From: Sphingomonadaceae bacterium
GTDB taxonomy: Bacteria > Pseudomonadota > Alphaproteobacteria > Sphingomonadales > Sphingomonadaceae
Assembly (NCBI GenBank): GCA_009926135.1
Contig: RFPL01000005.1
Location: 62,001 to 126,000 of the forward strand
Reading direction: 5' to 3'
DNA: 64,000 nt
How positions within the stretch are numbered: the first letter of the stretch is position 1; each line of letters begins with the position of its first letter. The notes under the pieces are model-generated. The model searched no databases and was not told the origin of the DNA. It saw only the letters and a list, made by a program, of their open reading frames with translations. The position numbers were made by a program, and so were the translations under genes. This document shows, piece after piece, positions 35,707 through 44,141 of this stretch.

Positions 35707-36476
35707 TGCGTGACTTGCTCGTCCTGTCCGGGGGCCATCCCTATGACGAGCCGGCCTTTGCCGCGCTGCTCGATAGCCTGAGCGGCTGGTGCGTTACCCA
35801 CCTGCTGCATCCTGAAGCGGAGCGGCTGGTGGGTGAAGGCCGCGCGGACCAGGCGGATGGCCTGCTGTTCTATGACATGCCCGGCTATAGCTTCGCCGAT
35901 GGCCGGGTAGAGACCGCGCCGCCCAGCGAAGCGTTCCGACGTGCGATTACCGCCCGGTTTGCGGCTGGCAGGGGCGCTGTTGCCATGCATCATGCCCTGG
36001 CCGGCTGGGCCGAGTGGCCGGAATGGGCCGAGCTGATCGGCGGGCGCTTCCTCTACCAGCCCGGCGAGGTGCGCGGGCTTGCAGTCCCCGATTCCGGCTA
36101 TCGGCACGATGTGGCCTATACCGCCGAGGTAGTCTGCGACCACCCGGTGACCGCAGGCCTTCCCGCCACCTTCCCGGTAACGGACGAGCTTTACCTGGCC
36201 GAGGTTTTTGCCGGGGACATCACTCCCCTTGTCCGCGCGCAGCACCGGTTCACGCGCGACAACTTCTATTCCGCTGCCGCTGCTGTCGCCGGGCGGATGT
36301 TCGATAATGCCGATTGGAACCATGCAGACGGCAACGATTGCGTTGCCTGGGTCAAGCGCGCAGGCGCGGCAAACCTGGTCTACCTGCAGTTCGGCGACGG
36401 CCCGGACACCTATGCCAACCCGGCAGTGCGGCAGATTCTGGCCAACGCGCTGCGCTTCACGGCGGCACCTGCCTAA
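35706..36476 (+). CDS. ThuA-like domain protein (1 of 2)
   Basis: A 256-residue protein of the ThuA / trehalose-utilisation fold (class I glutamine amidotransferase-like). Landmarks: LVLSGGHPYDEPAF, DGLLFYDMPG, GRGAVAMHHALAGWAEW and a C-terminal VYLQFGDGPDTYANPAVRQIL. ThuA family functions are mostly unknown; some act in 3-keto-sugar metabolism. Here it is translationally coupled to an MDR gene and followed by a P450. A second ThuA-like gene lies in the same operon at 41204. Confidence 0.82.
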   Translation: MRDLLVLSGGHPYDEPAFAALLDSLSGWCVTHLLHPEAERLVGEGRADQADGLLFYDMPGYSFADGRVETAPPSEAFRRAITARFAAGRGAVAMHHALAGWAEWPEWAELIGGRFLYQPGEVRGLAVPDSGYRHDVAYTAEVVCDHPVTAGLPATFPVTDELYLAEVFAGDITPLVRAQHRFTRDNFYSAAAAVAGRMFDNADWNHADGNDCVAWVKRAGAANLVYLQFGDGPDTYANPAVRQILANALRFTAAPA

Positions 36477-36552
36477 CAAATTCAAGCATCGCAATCTGGC
36501 GCACGGGAGGACTAGGGTTGAGGCTCTAGAGTTCGCACCCGGAGTAGGCCGA

Positions 36553-37788
36553 ATGAACGCGCAGACGCACATGTTTGCCAAGGAAACGCTGATGGACCCC
36601 TTCGCGCATTACCGCGCGATGCACGAGTCCGGGACAGCGATCCAGCACCTGCCGGAAATGAACACCTACGTGGTCTATTCCTATGACCTGTGCGCCGAGG
36701 CGACCGGGCGGACGCAGGAATTCTCCAACGATTTCACATCGCTGATGGGCTCCACCGATCCCGAGATCGAGGCGATCCTGGCCGAAGGCTATGACAGCCC
36801 CGGCACGCTGCTGACGGTCGATGCACCGATCCACACCCGCAACCGCAAGCTGGTCAACCTGGCCTTCTCGGCCCCGCGGGTGAACGCGATCGAGCAGGAC
36901 ATGCGCAGCAAGTCGATCCAGCTGATCGAATCCATGGCCGACAAGGGCAGCTGCGAATTCGTCGATGCCTTCGCGATTCCGCTGCCGGTCGCAATGATCG
37001 CCCAGCAGATCGGCCTCGATAACGATCCCAAGCAGGTGAAGTACTGGTCCGACTGCGCGGTCGACCGGTTCAGCCAGATGGTTGACCACGAGCGCGAGCT
37101 GGAATGCGCCCGCAGCTACGTCCAGTACCAGAAGTACATGAAGGGCAAGATCGACGACCGCCGCGCCAATGGCGGCAACGATCTGCTGACCGATCTGGTC
37201 GAGGCCCGGGTCGAAGGCGAAACCCCGCTGACCGACGAAGAGATCATGTCGATCATGCAGCAGTTCATGGTTGCCGGTAACGAAACCACCACTTCGACCA
37301 TCGCCGGCGGGCTGCTCCAGCTGATCCGCAATCCGGACCAGATGGCCAAGGCCCGCGCTGCCGCCGGTGGCCGCGATCCCAAGACCATCACCAACCTGGT
37401 GGAAGAGGCACTCCGCTATGAGAGCCCCAGCGCGGGCATGTGGCGGATCGTGCGCGAGGATGCCGAACTCGGCGGCGTTAAGATCCCCAAGGGCGCGACC
37501 CTGCAACTGCGCTATGCCGCCGCCAACCGCGACCCGACGAAGTTCCCCGATCCCGACAAGTTCGACATCGAACGCGCCAATGCCCGTACCCACCTGGCCT
37601 TTGGCAAGGGCCCGCATATGTGCGTAGGCAACATGCTGAGCCGCAAGGAAATGTTCGTCGCCTTCGACGAGCTGCTGGACCGGCTCGATAACTTCGCCAT
37701 TGCCGACGAGAGCGGCATCATGGTCCTGCCGAACATCCTGCTGCGCGGGGTAACCCGGCTGCCGATCACCTTCACGAGAGCTGCATGA
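36553..37788 (+). CDS. Cytochrome P450 (2 of 2), intact
   Basis: A 411-residue soluble bacterial P450. The start at 36553 (MNAQTHMFAKETLMDPF) is the first Met fitting family length. Seen: I-helix VAGNETTTS, ExxR in EALRYESP, and the heme loop FGKGPHMCVGN with Cys357 as ligand. It would hydroxylate a hydrophobic substrate with two electrons from a ferredoxin, none of which is encoded here. A 4-bp ATGA overlap links it to the acyl-CoA dehydrogenase downstream. This is the only P450 in the window with an intact heme site. Confidence 0.95.
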   Translation: MNAQTHMFAKETLMDPFAHYRAMHESGTAIQHLPEMNTYVVYSYDLCAEATGRTQEFSNDFTSLMGSTDPEIEAILAEGYDSPGTLLTVDAPIHTRNRKLVNLAFSAPRVNAIEQDMRSKSIQLIESMADKGSCEFVDAFAIPLPVAMIAQQIGLDNDPKQVKYWSDCAVDRFSQMVDHERELECARSYVQYQKYMKGKIDDRRANGGNDLLTDLVEARVEGETPLTDEEIMSIMQQFMVAGNETTTSTIAGGLLQLIRNPDQMAKARAAAGGRDPKTITNLVEEALRYESPSAGMWRIVREDAELGGVKIPKGATLQLRYAAANRDPTKFPDPDKFDIERANARTHLAFGKGPHMCVGNMLSRKEMFVAFDELLDRLDNFAIADESGIMVLPNILLRGVTRLPITFTRAA

Positions 37789-38873
37789 ATTTTGACCTGA
37801 CCGAAGAGCAGGAGCTGTTCCGCAGCTCGGTCGAGCGTTTCGCCGGCGATCTGGACTCCCCTACCCGCCGCGCCTTGCGCAGCGCGCCGGGCGGTTATGA
37901 CCGGCGGCGCTGGACCGCGCTTGCGGAAATGGGCGCGCTCGCCCTGGCGGCGAGCGAAGGGCAGGGCGGCCTGGGCGGTCAGCCGATCGACCTGGCAGTG
38001 ATCGGCGAAGCGCTGGGCAAGGCGATCGCTCCCGATCCCTGGCTGGAGAATGGCATTCTGCCGATCCGCTTGCTGGCTCTGGCCGGTGCGGAAGAAGCCC
38101 TGGCCAGCGTGCTGGCGGGTGAGACAGTGGTTGCTGCGGCTCTGGCCGAACGGCAGGCCCGCTACAGCGTGAAACCACGCCAGACCAGTGCAAAGGCCGC
38201 CGGCGATGGATATGTCCTTGCTGGCGAGAAGACCTTCGTCCTTGGCGGGGGCCTTGCTGACAAGCTGATTGTCTCGGCTGATCTGGAAGGCACCACCGCG
38301 CTGTTCCTGGTCGATGCCAGCCAGCCTGGGATCGACCGTCGCGACTACCGGATCGTCGATGGCAGCGTGGCGAGCGAGTTGCGGCTGATCGACGTGCAGT
38401 GCAGCGCGGCCAGCCGCCTGGCGATCGATGCCGATGCGCTGGACGCGGCCGTGGCCGAAGTGCGGCTGTTGGCCGCCGCCGAACTGGTTGGCCTGGCCCA
38501 GCGGCTGTTCGACGATACCCTGGCCTATGTGAAGCAGCGCGAACAGTTCGGCGTGCCGATCGGCACCTTCCAGGTGATCCAGCACCGGATGGTCGAGTGC
38601 TATGCCAAGCTGGAGCAGGCGCGCTCCACCCTGTTGCGCGCAGCCATGGCCAATCCAGCCGAGCAGCGCAGCTGGCGCCGCGCCGCACTGGGTGCAAAGG
38701 CCTATATCGGCGAAGTGGCTGACCATATCGCGCGCGAAGCGGTGCAGCTCCACGGCGGCATGGGCGTAACCGAAGAACTGGCGATCGGCCATGCGATGAA
38801 GCGCGTGCTGCTGCTCGCCAGCCTGTTTGGCGGCAGTGATGCCACCCTGGCCGAATATGCGGAGGCGGCATGA
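37785..38873 (+). CDS. Acyl-CoA dehydrogenase-like protein (short, 362 aa; 1 of 2)
   Basis: A 362-residue ACAD-family flavoprotein. The N-terminal helical domain is MNFDLTEEQELFRSSVERF, and the C-terminal helical domain has QREQFGVPIGTFQVIQH and QLHGGMGVTEE. The middle beta domain is reduced and I do not see the canonical catalytic Glu context. In actinobacterial sterol side-chain degradation, two unlike ACADs form an alpha2beta2 enzyme; a pairing with the 402-residue copy at 41972 is a possible parallel. Coupled by 4-bp overlaps to both neighbours. Confidence 0.9.
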   Translation: MNFDLTEEQELFRSSVERFAGDLDSPTRRALRSAPGGYDRRRWTALAEMGALALAASEGQGGLGGQPIDLAVIGEALGKAIAPDPWLENGILPIRLLALAGAEEALASVLAGETVVAAALAERQARYSVKPRQTSAKAAGDGYVLAGEKTFVLGGGLADKLIVSADLEGTTALFLVDASQPGIDRRDYRIVDGSVASELRLIDVQCSAASRLAIDADALDAAVAEVRLLAAAELVGLAQRLFDDTLAYVKQREQFGVPIGTFQVIQHRMVECYAKLEQARSTLLRAAMANPAEQRSWRRAALGAKAYIGEVADHIAREAVQLHGGMGVTEELAIGHAMKRVLLLASLFGGSDATLAEYAEAA

Positions 38874-39274
38874 GCGTTTTGACCCCGATTGCCGAAGACT
38901 TGTGGACCAATGAGGCCGAACCTCGGCTGATCGGCGGCAGGCTGGCCTCTGGCACGATTGTCTTCCCGATGCCGGCCGGCGACGCCGCCGAAGGCGTGGA
39001 ACGCTACCCGCTGTCGCGCAAGGGCACGCTGTGGTCCTTCACCCGGCAGGATTTCCGCCCGAAGTCACCCTATGAAGGCCCGGGCGAAACCCCCCAGGAC
39101 TTCGTGCCCTACCTGCTTGGCTATATCGAGCTGTCCGGCGAAGTGATCGTCGAAAGCCTGATCGTCGATGCCAAGCTGGAGGAACTCAAGCTCGGCATGC
39201 CGATGGAACTGGCGATCGTGCCGTTCAACAGTCAGCACACCACCTTTGCCTTTCGACCGGAGCGCGGCGCATGA
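38870..39274 (+). CDS. DUF35 OB-fold protein lacking zinc-ribbon cysteines
   Basis: A 134-residue OB-fold protein of the DUF35 (ChsH2 C-terminal-like) family: RLIGGRLASGTIVFP aligns with the family's rubredoxin-like entry, but the Cys pairs usually found there are absent; no Cys occurs in the whole protein. The OB part is GTLWSFTRQDF to VPFNSQHTTFAF. DUF35 proteins partner thiolase-like enzymes as CoA-substrate-binding subunits. Here the gene overlaps the thiolase-like gene by 4 bp (39271-39274). Confidence 0.87.
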   Translation: MSVLTPIAEDLWTNEAEPRLIGGRLASGTIVFPMPAGDAAEGVERYPLSRKGTLWSFTRQDFRPKSPYEGPGETPQDFVPYLLGYIELSGEVIVESLIVDAKLEELKLGMPMELAIVPFNSQHTTFAFRPERGA

Positions 39275-40416
39275 GCGATGTCTACATCATTGGCGCGGGG
39301 ATCCACCCGTTTGGCCGGACCGACCACCGCAGCGGGCGTGAGCAGGGCGTCTTTGCCGTGCGCCAGGCGCTCGACGATGCTGGCCTGGAATGGAAGGATA
39401 TCGAGTGCGCCTATGGCGGCTCGGCCGCATCCGGCGCGGCGGACATCATGGTCAACGAACTGGGACTGACCGGCCTGCCTTTCATCAACGTGGCCAATGG
39501 CTGCGCCACCGGCGGCAGCTCGCTGGCCTCGGCGCAATATGCCGTTGCCTCGGGGGCCTATGACCTGGCGCTGGCCACCGGCTTCGACAAGCATGACCGC
39601 GGCGCTTTCAATGCCGATCCCAAGACCTATGGCCTGCCCGAATGGTACGGCCAGACCGGGATGATGCTGACCACGCAGTTCTTCGCACTGAAGATCCAGC
39701 GCTATATGCAGCTGCACGGGATCAGTCGCCGGACGCTGGGGCTGGTCGCCGAAAAGGCCTTCCGCAACGGGGCACGGACCGATCACGCCTGGCGCCGGAG
39801 CGAGGTCGATCTCGATACGATCCTCAACGCGCCGATGATCAACGATCCGCTGACCAAGTACATGTTCTGCTCACCGGCCGAAGGCGGGGTGGCATTGATC
39901 CTGGCCAGCGAAAAGAAGATGCGCGAACTGGGCGCCGATGGCGTCAAGATCGCCAACATCGCCGTACGGACCCGCCCGCCAAACAGCTTCGAGGTGTTCC
40001 AGCCGGCGATCAGCGTCCAGGAAGGCGGCAAGCCGACCGTGCTGGCCTCCAAGGCGGCCTTTGAAGGCGCCGGGATCGGCCCGGAAGATGTCGACGTGGC
40101 CCAGCTGCAAGACACCGAAAGCGGCGCGGAAATCATGCACATGGCCGAGAACGGCTTCTGCAAGGATGGCGAGCAGGAGCAGTGGCTGGCCGAGGGCCGG
40201 ACCGAGCTGAACGGCAAGCTGCCGGTTAACACCGATGGTGGCTGCCTGGCCTGCGGCGAACCCATCGGAGCTTCGGGCCTGCGCCAGATCTACGAGAACG
40301 TGCAGCAATTGCGCGGCCGGGGCGGGGCGCGGCAGGTGCCGACCCAGCCCAAGGTTGGCTACAGCCACGTTTACGGCGCGCCGGGTCTGGCAGCCGTGGC
40401 AATCCTGCAGCGATAG
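39271..40416 (+). CDS. Thiolase-superfamily protein (SCP2/Ltp-like) with altered active site
   Basis: A 381-residue thiolase-fold protein. The N-terminal nucleophile-position Cys78 (NGCATGG) is present, but the canonical GHPxGASG His is Glu330 (CGEPIGASG) and the usual C-terminal CGGG Cys motif is replaced by SHVYGAPGLAAVAIL. These changes argue against ordinary beta-keto thiolysis and fit the non-thiolase Ltp-type retro-aldolases that pair with DUF35 partners in sterol side-chain degradation, although sequence alone does not prove it. It is coupled upstream to DUF35. Confidence 0.9.
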   Translation: MSDVYIIGAGIHPFGRTDHRSGREQGVFAVRQALDDAGLEWKDIECAYGGSAASGAADIMVNELGLTGLPFINVANGCATGGSSLASAQYAVASGAYDLALATGFDKHDRGAFNADPKTYGLPEWYGQTGMMLTTQFFALKIQRYMQLHGISRRTLGLVAEKAFRNGARTDHAWRRSEVDLDTILNAPMINDPLTKYMFCSPAEGGVALILASEKKMRELGADGVKIANIAVRTRPPNSFEVFQPAISVQEGGKPTVLASKAAFEGAGIGPEDVDVAQLQDTESGAEIMHMAENGFCKDGEQEQWLAEGRTELNGKLPVNTDGGCLACGEPIGASGLRQIYENVQQLRGRGGARQVPTQPKVGYSHVYGAPGLAAVAILQR

Positions 40417-40427
40417 GGGCGCGCCGG

Positions 40428-41198
40428 ATGGGGAAGATGGACGGCAAGGTCGCGCTGATTTCCGGCGGGGCCGAAGGGATCGGAGCCACGGTTGGGCGGC
40501 TGATCGTGGCCGAAGGCGGCAGCGTGATGCTGGCCGACGTGCAGCTCGACAAGGCCCGCGCGCTCGCCGCCGAACTGGGTGACCGCGCCGATGCGGTTGA
40601 ACTGGATGTCCGCGATCTCGATGCCTGGCACCGGGCGGTCGAAACAACGGTCAAGCGCTTCGGCAAGCTGACCGTGCTGTGCAACATCGCCGGCATTTCC
40701 GAACCCGGCAACGTGCCCGACGGTTCGCTCGACGTCTGGCAGCGCACGATCGATATCAACCTCAACGGGCCCTATTACGGCTGCCGCGCCGCGATCCCGG
40801 CGATGGAGAAGTCGGGCGAGCCCTGCGCTATCGTCAATATCGGCTCGATGATCGCAATCCGCGCCGCGGCTTTCGTGGCGGCCTACAGCGCCTCGAAGGC
40901 CGGTCTCGTCGGCCTGACCCGCTCGATCGCGCTGGACTGTGCCGATCGCGGCCTGCCGATCCGCGCCAACATGGTGCACCCCGGCGCGATCCGCACGCCG
41001 ATGTACAACCGCTACAAATTCTCCGGCGCTGACGAGCCGGAAAACATCGAAACCAGTTTCGCCGCAACTCATCCGATGAACCGGATCGGGGAGCCAGAGG
41101 AAGTCGCCAAGGCGGTCGTTTTCCTTGCCAGCGATGATGCCAGCTTCACCACCGGCTGCGACTTTACGGTCGACGGCGGCGGTTCAATCAGGTCCTGA
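40428..41198 (+). CDS. SDR-family oxidoreductase (3 of 6)
   Basis: A 256-residue classical SDR. Cofactor loop SGGAEGIGATVG, CNIAGIS in place of NNAG, active-site INIGSMIAIRAAAFVAAYSASK, and C-terminal FTVDGG. Starts are MGKMDGKVALISGG (40428) or MDGKVAL (40437); neither has a strong Shine-Dalgarno. It follows the thiolase-like gene by 11 nt in the long operon, and would oxidise a hydroxyl to a ketone. Confidence 0.93.
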   Translation: MGKMDGKVALISGGAEGIGATVGRLIVAEGGSVMLADVQLDKARALAAELGDRADAVELDVRDLDAWHRAVETTVKRFGKLTVLCNIAGISEPGNVPDGSLDVWQRTIDINLNGPYYGCRAAIPAMEKSGEPCAIVNIGSMIAIRAAAFVAAYSASKAGLVGLTRSIALDCADRGLPIRANMVHPGAIRTPMYNRYKFSGADEPENIETSFAATHPMNRIGEPEEVAKAVVFLASDDASFTTGCDFTVDGGGSIRS

Positions 41199-41203
41199 AC
41201 ACC

Positions 41204-41959
41204 ATGAGCCAGACACCCCCGCCCCGGATCGACGCGCACTTCGTAGCCGCCGGCAAGTATCACGATATCGACCATGCCCGGCTTGAAGTGCTCAAGCTGC
41301 TGGCCGAACACCCCCAGATCCGCACCACGGTGGCCTGCAATTACAGTGATATCGACCGGCTCAACGCCTGCCAGTTCCTGGTGACCTATACTTGCGATTT
41401 GATGCCCAGCCCGGAAGAAGCCGCCGCGATCAGCGCCTGGCTGGACAAGGGCGGCAAGTGGCTGGCGCTGCACGGGACCAATTCGATCCTGGTCTTCACC
41501 GAGAGCGGCCTGGTGGATACGCCCGGTGACCGGCCGGACGTGATGGATATGCTGGGCACGCAGTTCAAGGCGCATCCGCCGATCGGCCCGTTCCACGTCG
41601 AGGTGGTCAACCACGACCATGAACTGACCCGCGGCATCGCCGATTTCGACGTGGTCGACGAACTCTACCTGTCGCACACCACTGCCGACATCGACCTGCT
41701 GATGCAGACCCGGTTCGAAGGCGAAGCCACCGGCTTCATCGACGGCAAGTGGGAAGAGACGGTGGTGCCGATTCTCTACACCCGCGACATCGGCAAGGGC
41801 CGGATCGTCTACAACACTTTGGGCCATTGCCGGGGTCATTACGACCTGCCAGGCATGGCCGACTTCTATCCGCACCCGGAAAAGTGCGCATGGAACTACG
41901 ACGTTTATTACGACCTTCTGCGCCGCGGCATTGCCTGGGCGATGCGGTCCGAAGCCTGA
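41204..41959 (+). CDS. ThuA-like domain protein (2 of 2)
   Basis: A 251-residue ThuA-fold protein. Landmarks: FVAAGKYHDIDHARLEVLKLL, WLDKGGKWLALHGTNSI, FHVEVVNHDHELTRGIADF, VVDELYL and GRIVYNTLGHCRGHYD. His-rich clusters in the second half may bind metal. It is 5 nt downstream of an SDR and 12 nt upstream of an acyl-CoA dehydrogenase. It is clearly divergent from the ThuA-like protein at 35706, so the two are not a recent tandem duplication. The reaction is unknown. Confidence 0.83.
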   Translation: MSQTPPPRIDAHFVAAGKYHDIDHARLEVLKLLAEHPQIRTTVACNYSDIDRLNACQFLVTYTCDLMPSPEEAAAISAWLDKGGKWLALHGTNSILVFTESGLVDTPGDRPDVMDMLGTQFKAHPPIGPFHVEVVNHDHELTRGIADFDVVDELYLSHTTADIDLLMQTRFEGEATGFIDGKWEETVVPILYTRDIGKGRIVYNTLGHCRGHYDLPGMADFYPHPEKCAWNYDVYYDLLRRGIAWAMRSEA

Positions 41960-41971
41960 GGAATTGCTGCG

Positions 41972-43180
41972 ATGGACATGGACTTCTCACCCGAGGATCT
42001 GGCCTTTCGCGAAGAGGTCCGCACCTTCCTGGCCGAAAGCCTGCCTGAACACCTGAAGGTCGGCGCACGGCGGACGCCGGGCGTCTTCGTCGAGCCCGAC
42101 ATCGGCCTTGAATGGCACAAGATCCTCTACCGCCAGGGCTGGGCGGCCCCGCACTGGCCCAAGCAGGACGGCGGCACAGGCTGGACCCCGACGCAGCGCT
42201 TCATCTTTGAAAAGGAATGCGCGCTGGCCGGTGCCCCGGCTCTTTCGGTTCTGGGGCTGCGACTGGTTGGCCCGGTGATCTGCCATTTCGGCACGCAGGA
42301 GCAGAAGGACCGCTTCCTTCCCGGCATCCTTTCGGGCGAAGTTTACTGGTGCCAGGGCTATTCCGAACCGGGCAGTGGGTCCGACCTCGCCTCGCTCAAG
42401 ACCGCCGCGCGGCTTGAGGGCGACGAGTACGTGATCAACGGCTCAAAGATCTGGACCACTCACGCGCATCACGCCGACTGGATCTTTGCCCTGGTGCGGA
42501 CCAACCCGGACGTGAAGAAGCAGGCCGGGATCACCTTCCTGCTGGTGCCGATGGACCAGCCGGGAGTCGAAGTTTCCCCGATCCTGTCGATGTCGGGTGA
42601 CCACGAGGTCAACCAGGTGTTCTTCACCGATGCCCGGACCAGCGCTGCCAACCGGATTGGCGATGAAGGCCAGGGTTGGACCATTGCCAAGTTCCTGCTG
42701 GAAAACGAACGCGGCGGATCGTGCTTTGCTCCGCGCCTGCTGCAAGGCATCGCCGAACTGGAGCACCTGGCCAAGAACCAGCCTTCGGGCGTCAATGGCG
42801 CCATGGCCAAGGATCCGCGCTTCCGCGACCGGCTGGCCCGCGCCCGGCTCGATGCCGAAGCACTGGAAGTGACCGAGTTGCGGATCCTGGCCGAACTGGC
42901 CAAGGGCCGCCAGCCGGGTCCGCAGACCTCGCTGTGCAAGCTGCTGGGCTCGAACATCGGCCAGACGCTCGACACCCTGCGGCTCGACCTGCTCGGCTAC
43001 GATGGACTGCAACTGCCGCCAGAGCGGCCGCTTTATGGCAACGAGGCGCCAGAGCCTGTCGGCACTGAACGCGCGCAGACGGCGATGGCCCGCTATCTCA
43101 ACAACCGCGCCTCGACGATTTTCGGCGGCTCGGACGAGACCCAGAAGAACATCATCGCCAAGTCCGTTCTGGGGCTGTGA
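41972..43180 (+). CDS. Acyl-CoA dehydrogenase (402 aa; 2 of 2)
   Basis: A 402-residue ACAD of full length. Seen: N-terminal MDFSPEDLAFREEVRTFL, FAD-binding CQGYSEPGSGSDLASLKT and WTTHAHHADW, and terminal FGGSDETQKNIIAKSVLGL. It should introduce an alpha,beta C=C into an acyl-CoA. It is the last gene of the operon starting at 32530; the shorter ACAD at 37785 may be its partner. Start 41972 or 41978 (MDFSP), the second being the usual family start. Confidence 0.94.
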   Translation: MDMDFSPEDLAFREEVRTFLAESLPEHLKVGARRTPGVFVEPDIGLEWHKILYRQGWAAPHWPKQDGGTGWTPTQRFIFEKECALAGAPALSVLGLRLVGPVICHFGTQEQKDRFLPGILSGEVYWCQGYSEPGSGSDLASLKTAARLEGDEYVINGSKIWTTHAHHADWIFALVRTNPDVKKQAGITFLLVPMDQPGVEVSPILSMSGDHEVNQVFFTDARTSAANRIGDEGQGWTIAKFLLENERGGSCFAPRLLQGIAELEHLAKNQPSGVNGAMAKDPRFRDRLARARLDAEALEVTELRILAELAKGRQPGPQTSLCKLLGSNIGQTLDTLRLDLLGYDGLQLPPERPLYGNEAPEPVGTERAQTAMARYLNNRASTIFGGSDETQKNIIAKSVLGL

Positions 43181-43294
43181 CCAGCCCGCAAGGGCCGCAA
43201 TAAAGTTTCCAATTCCGTAGCGTCAGGCGCGGTTTCTTGCTAGCCTCCGATTCGTGAGACCGCCCACGACAAACAGGGCGGCGGGAGAGGATCA

Positions 43295-44119
43295 GTGAGC
43301 GAAGAAGCCTTGACTGGCAACGTCGTCGAATTGCGCATGCCGCATGGGCGTGAGAATACCGCCCAATTGCTTGAACTGGTGACGGTTCGTTGCCTTGAAG
43401 ACATTCACGATGCCGCCGTGGCCATGGCCCGGATCGCGCAGGAGCGCGGGCTGCAGGTGGCAATGTGCGACGATATTTCGTCCAAGGAACCGATGGTCGA
43501 TGCCGAAGGCACGATCCTCAACGCCGACATTTTCCGTTGGCTGGATGATGGCGTGCGCTGGTGGGAAGATCACCGTCTCGCGCTGCATTCGCCCCTGCCC
43601 CGCGCCTGCCGCTATGAAAGCGAGCCGTTCTGGGCCAATCGTCACGGCTTTCATGGTTATTGGCGCAACTCCTATCTCGATGACATGGACATCGTCGATT
43701 TTGAGCGCCGCGCCCTGTGCAAGGCTGCGATCGTCGTGCCGGTCCATCTGCCGTTCGGTCAGATTTCGGCCAACAGCTTCATCAGCATGGACCGCAGCAA
43801 GGAAGACCTGGCGGTTGAGTTTGAGGAGCATGGCAACCTGCTGGGCCAGCTGACTCGCCGCTTCGTAGCCGGCTATGTCCAGGCGCATCGTACCAAGCGG
43901 CGGATCCGGTCGGACTGTGTGCTGTCAAAGCGCGAAGTGGAATGCCTGCGCTGGGCCGCGATCGGCAAGACCGACAAGGAAATCAGCATGATCCTGGGCC
44001 GCAGCCATGCCACGATCCGCTATCATATTCACCGCGCCGGGGAAAAGCTGGACTCGGTCAACCGCGCCCAGACGATTTTCAAGGCGGGCCAGCTCGGTTA
44101 CCTCGGCGCCAGCGACTGA
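43295..44119 (+). CDS. LuxR-family transcriptional regulator (solo, no LuxI)
   Basis: A 274-residue regulator with a GTG start, preceded by GGGAGAGG. The N-terminal 200 residues resemble an autoinducer-binding-like domain (FWANRHGFHGYW and VVPVHLPFGQISANSF, the latter similar to the conserved Gly/Pro loop). The C-terminal HTH is LSKREVECLRWAAIGKTDKEIS with RSHATIRYHIHRAGEKL. No luxI homologue is in the window. Its position at the end of the long operon, before the VOC/Rieske region, makes it the best local candidate regulator of the catabolic block, possibly sensing the substrate instead of a homoserine lactone. Confidence 0.9.
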   Translation: MSEEALTGNVVELRMPHGRENTAQLLELVTVRCLEDIHDAAVAMARIAQERGLQVAMCDDISSKEPMVDAEGTILNADIFRWLDDGVRWWEDHRLALHSPLPRACRYESEPFWANRHGFHGYWRNSYLDDMDIVDFERRALCKAAIVVPVHLPFGQISANSFISMDRSKEDLAVEFEEHGNLLGQLTRRFVAGYVQAHRTKRRIRSDCVLSKREVECLRWAAIGKTDKEISMILGRSHATIRYHIHRAGEKLDSVNRAQTIFKAGQLGYLGASD

Positions 44120-44141
44120 CGCCGAGGAACGATCAAGCCGG

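Noticed and set aside
43181..43294. Terminator between the long operon and luxR
   Set aside because: Only a 5-bp stem overlapping the stop codon is visible, with no T-run.
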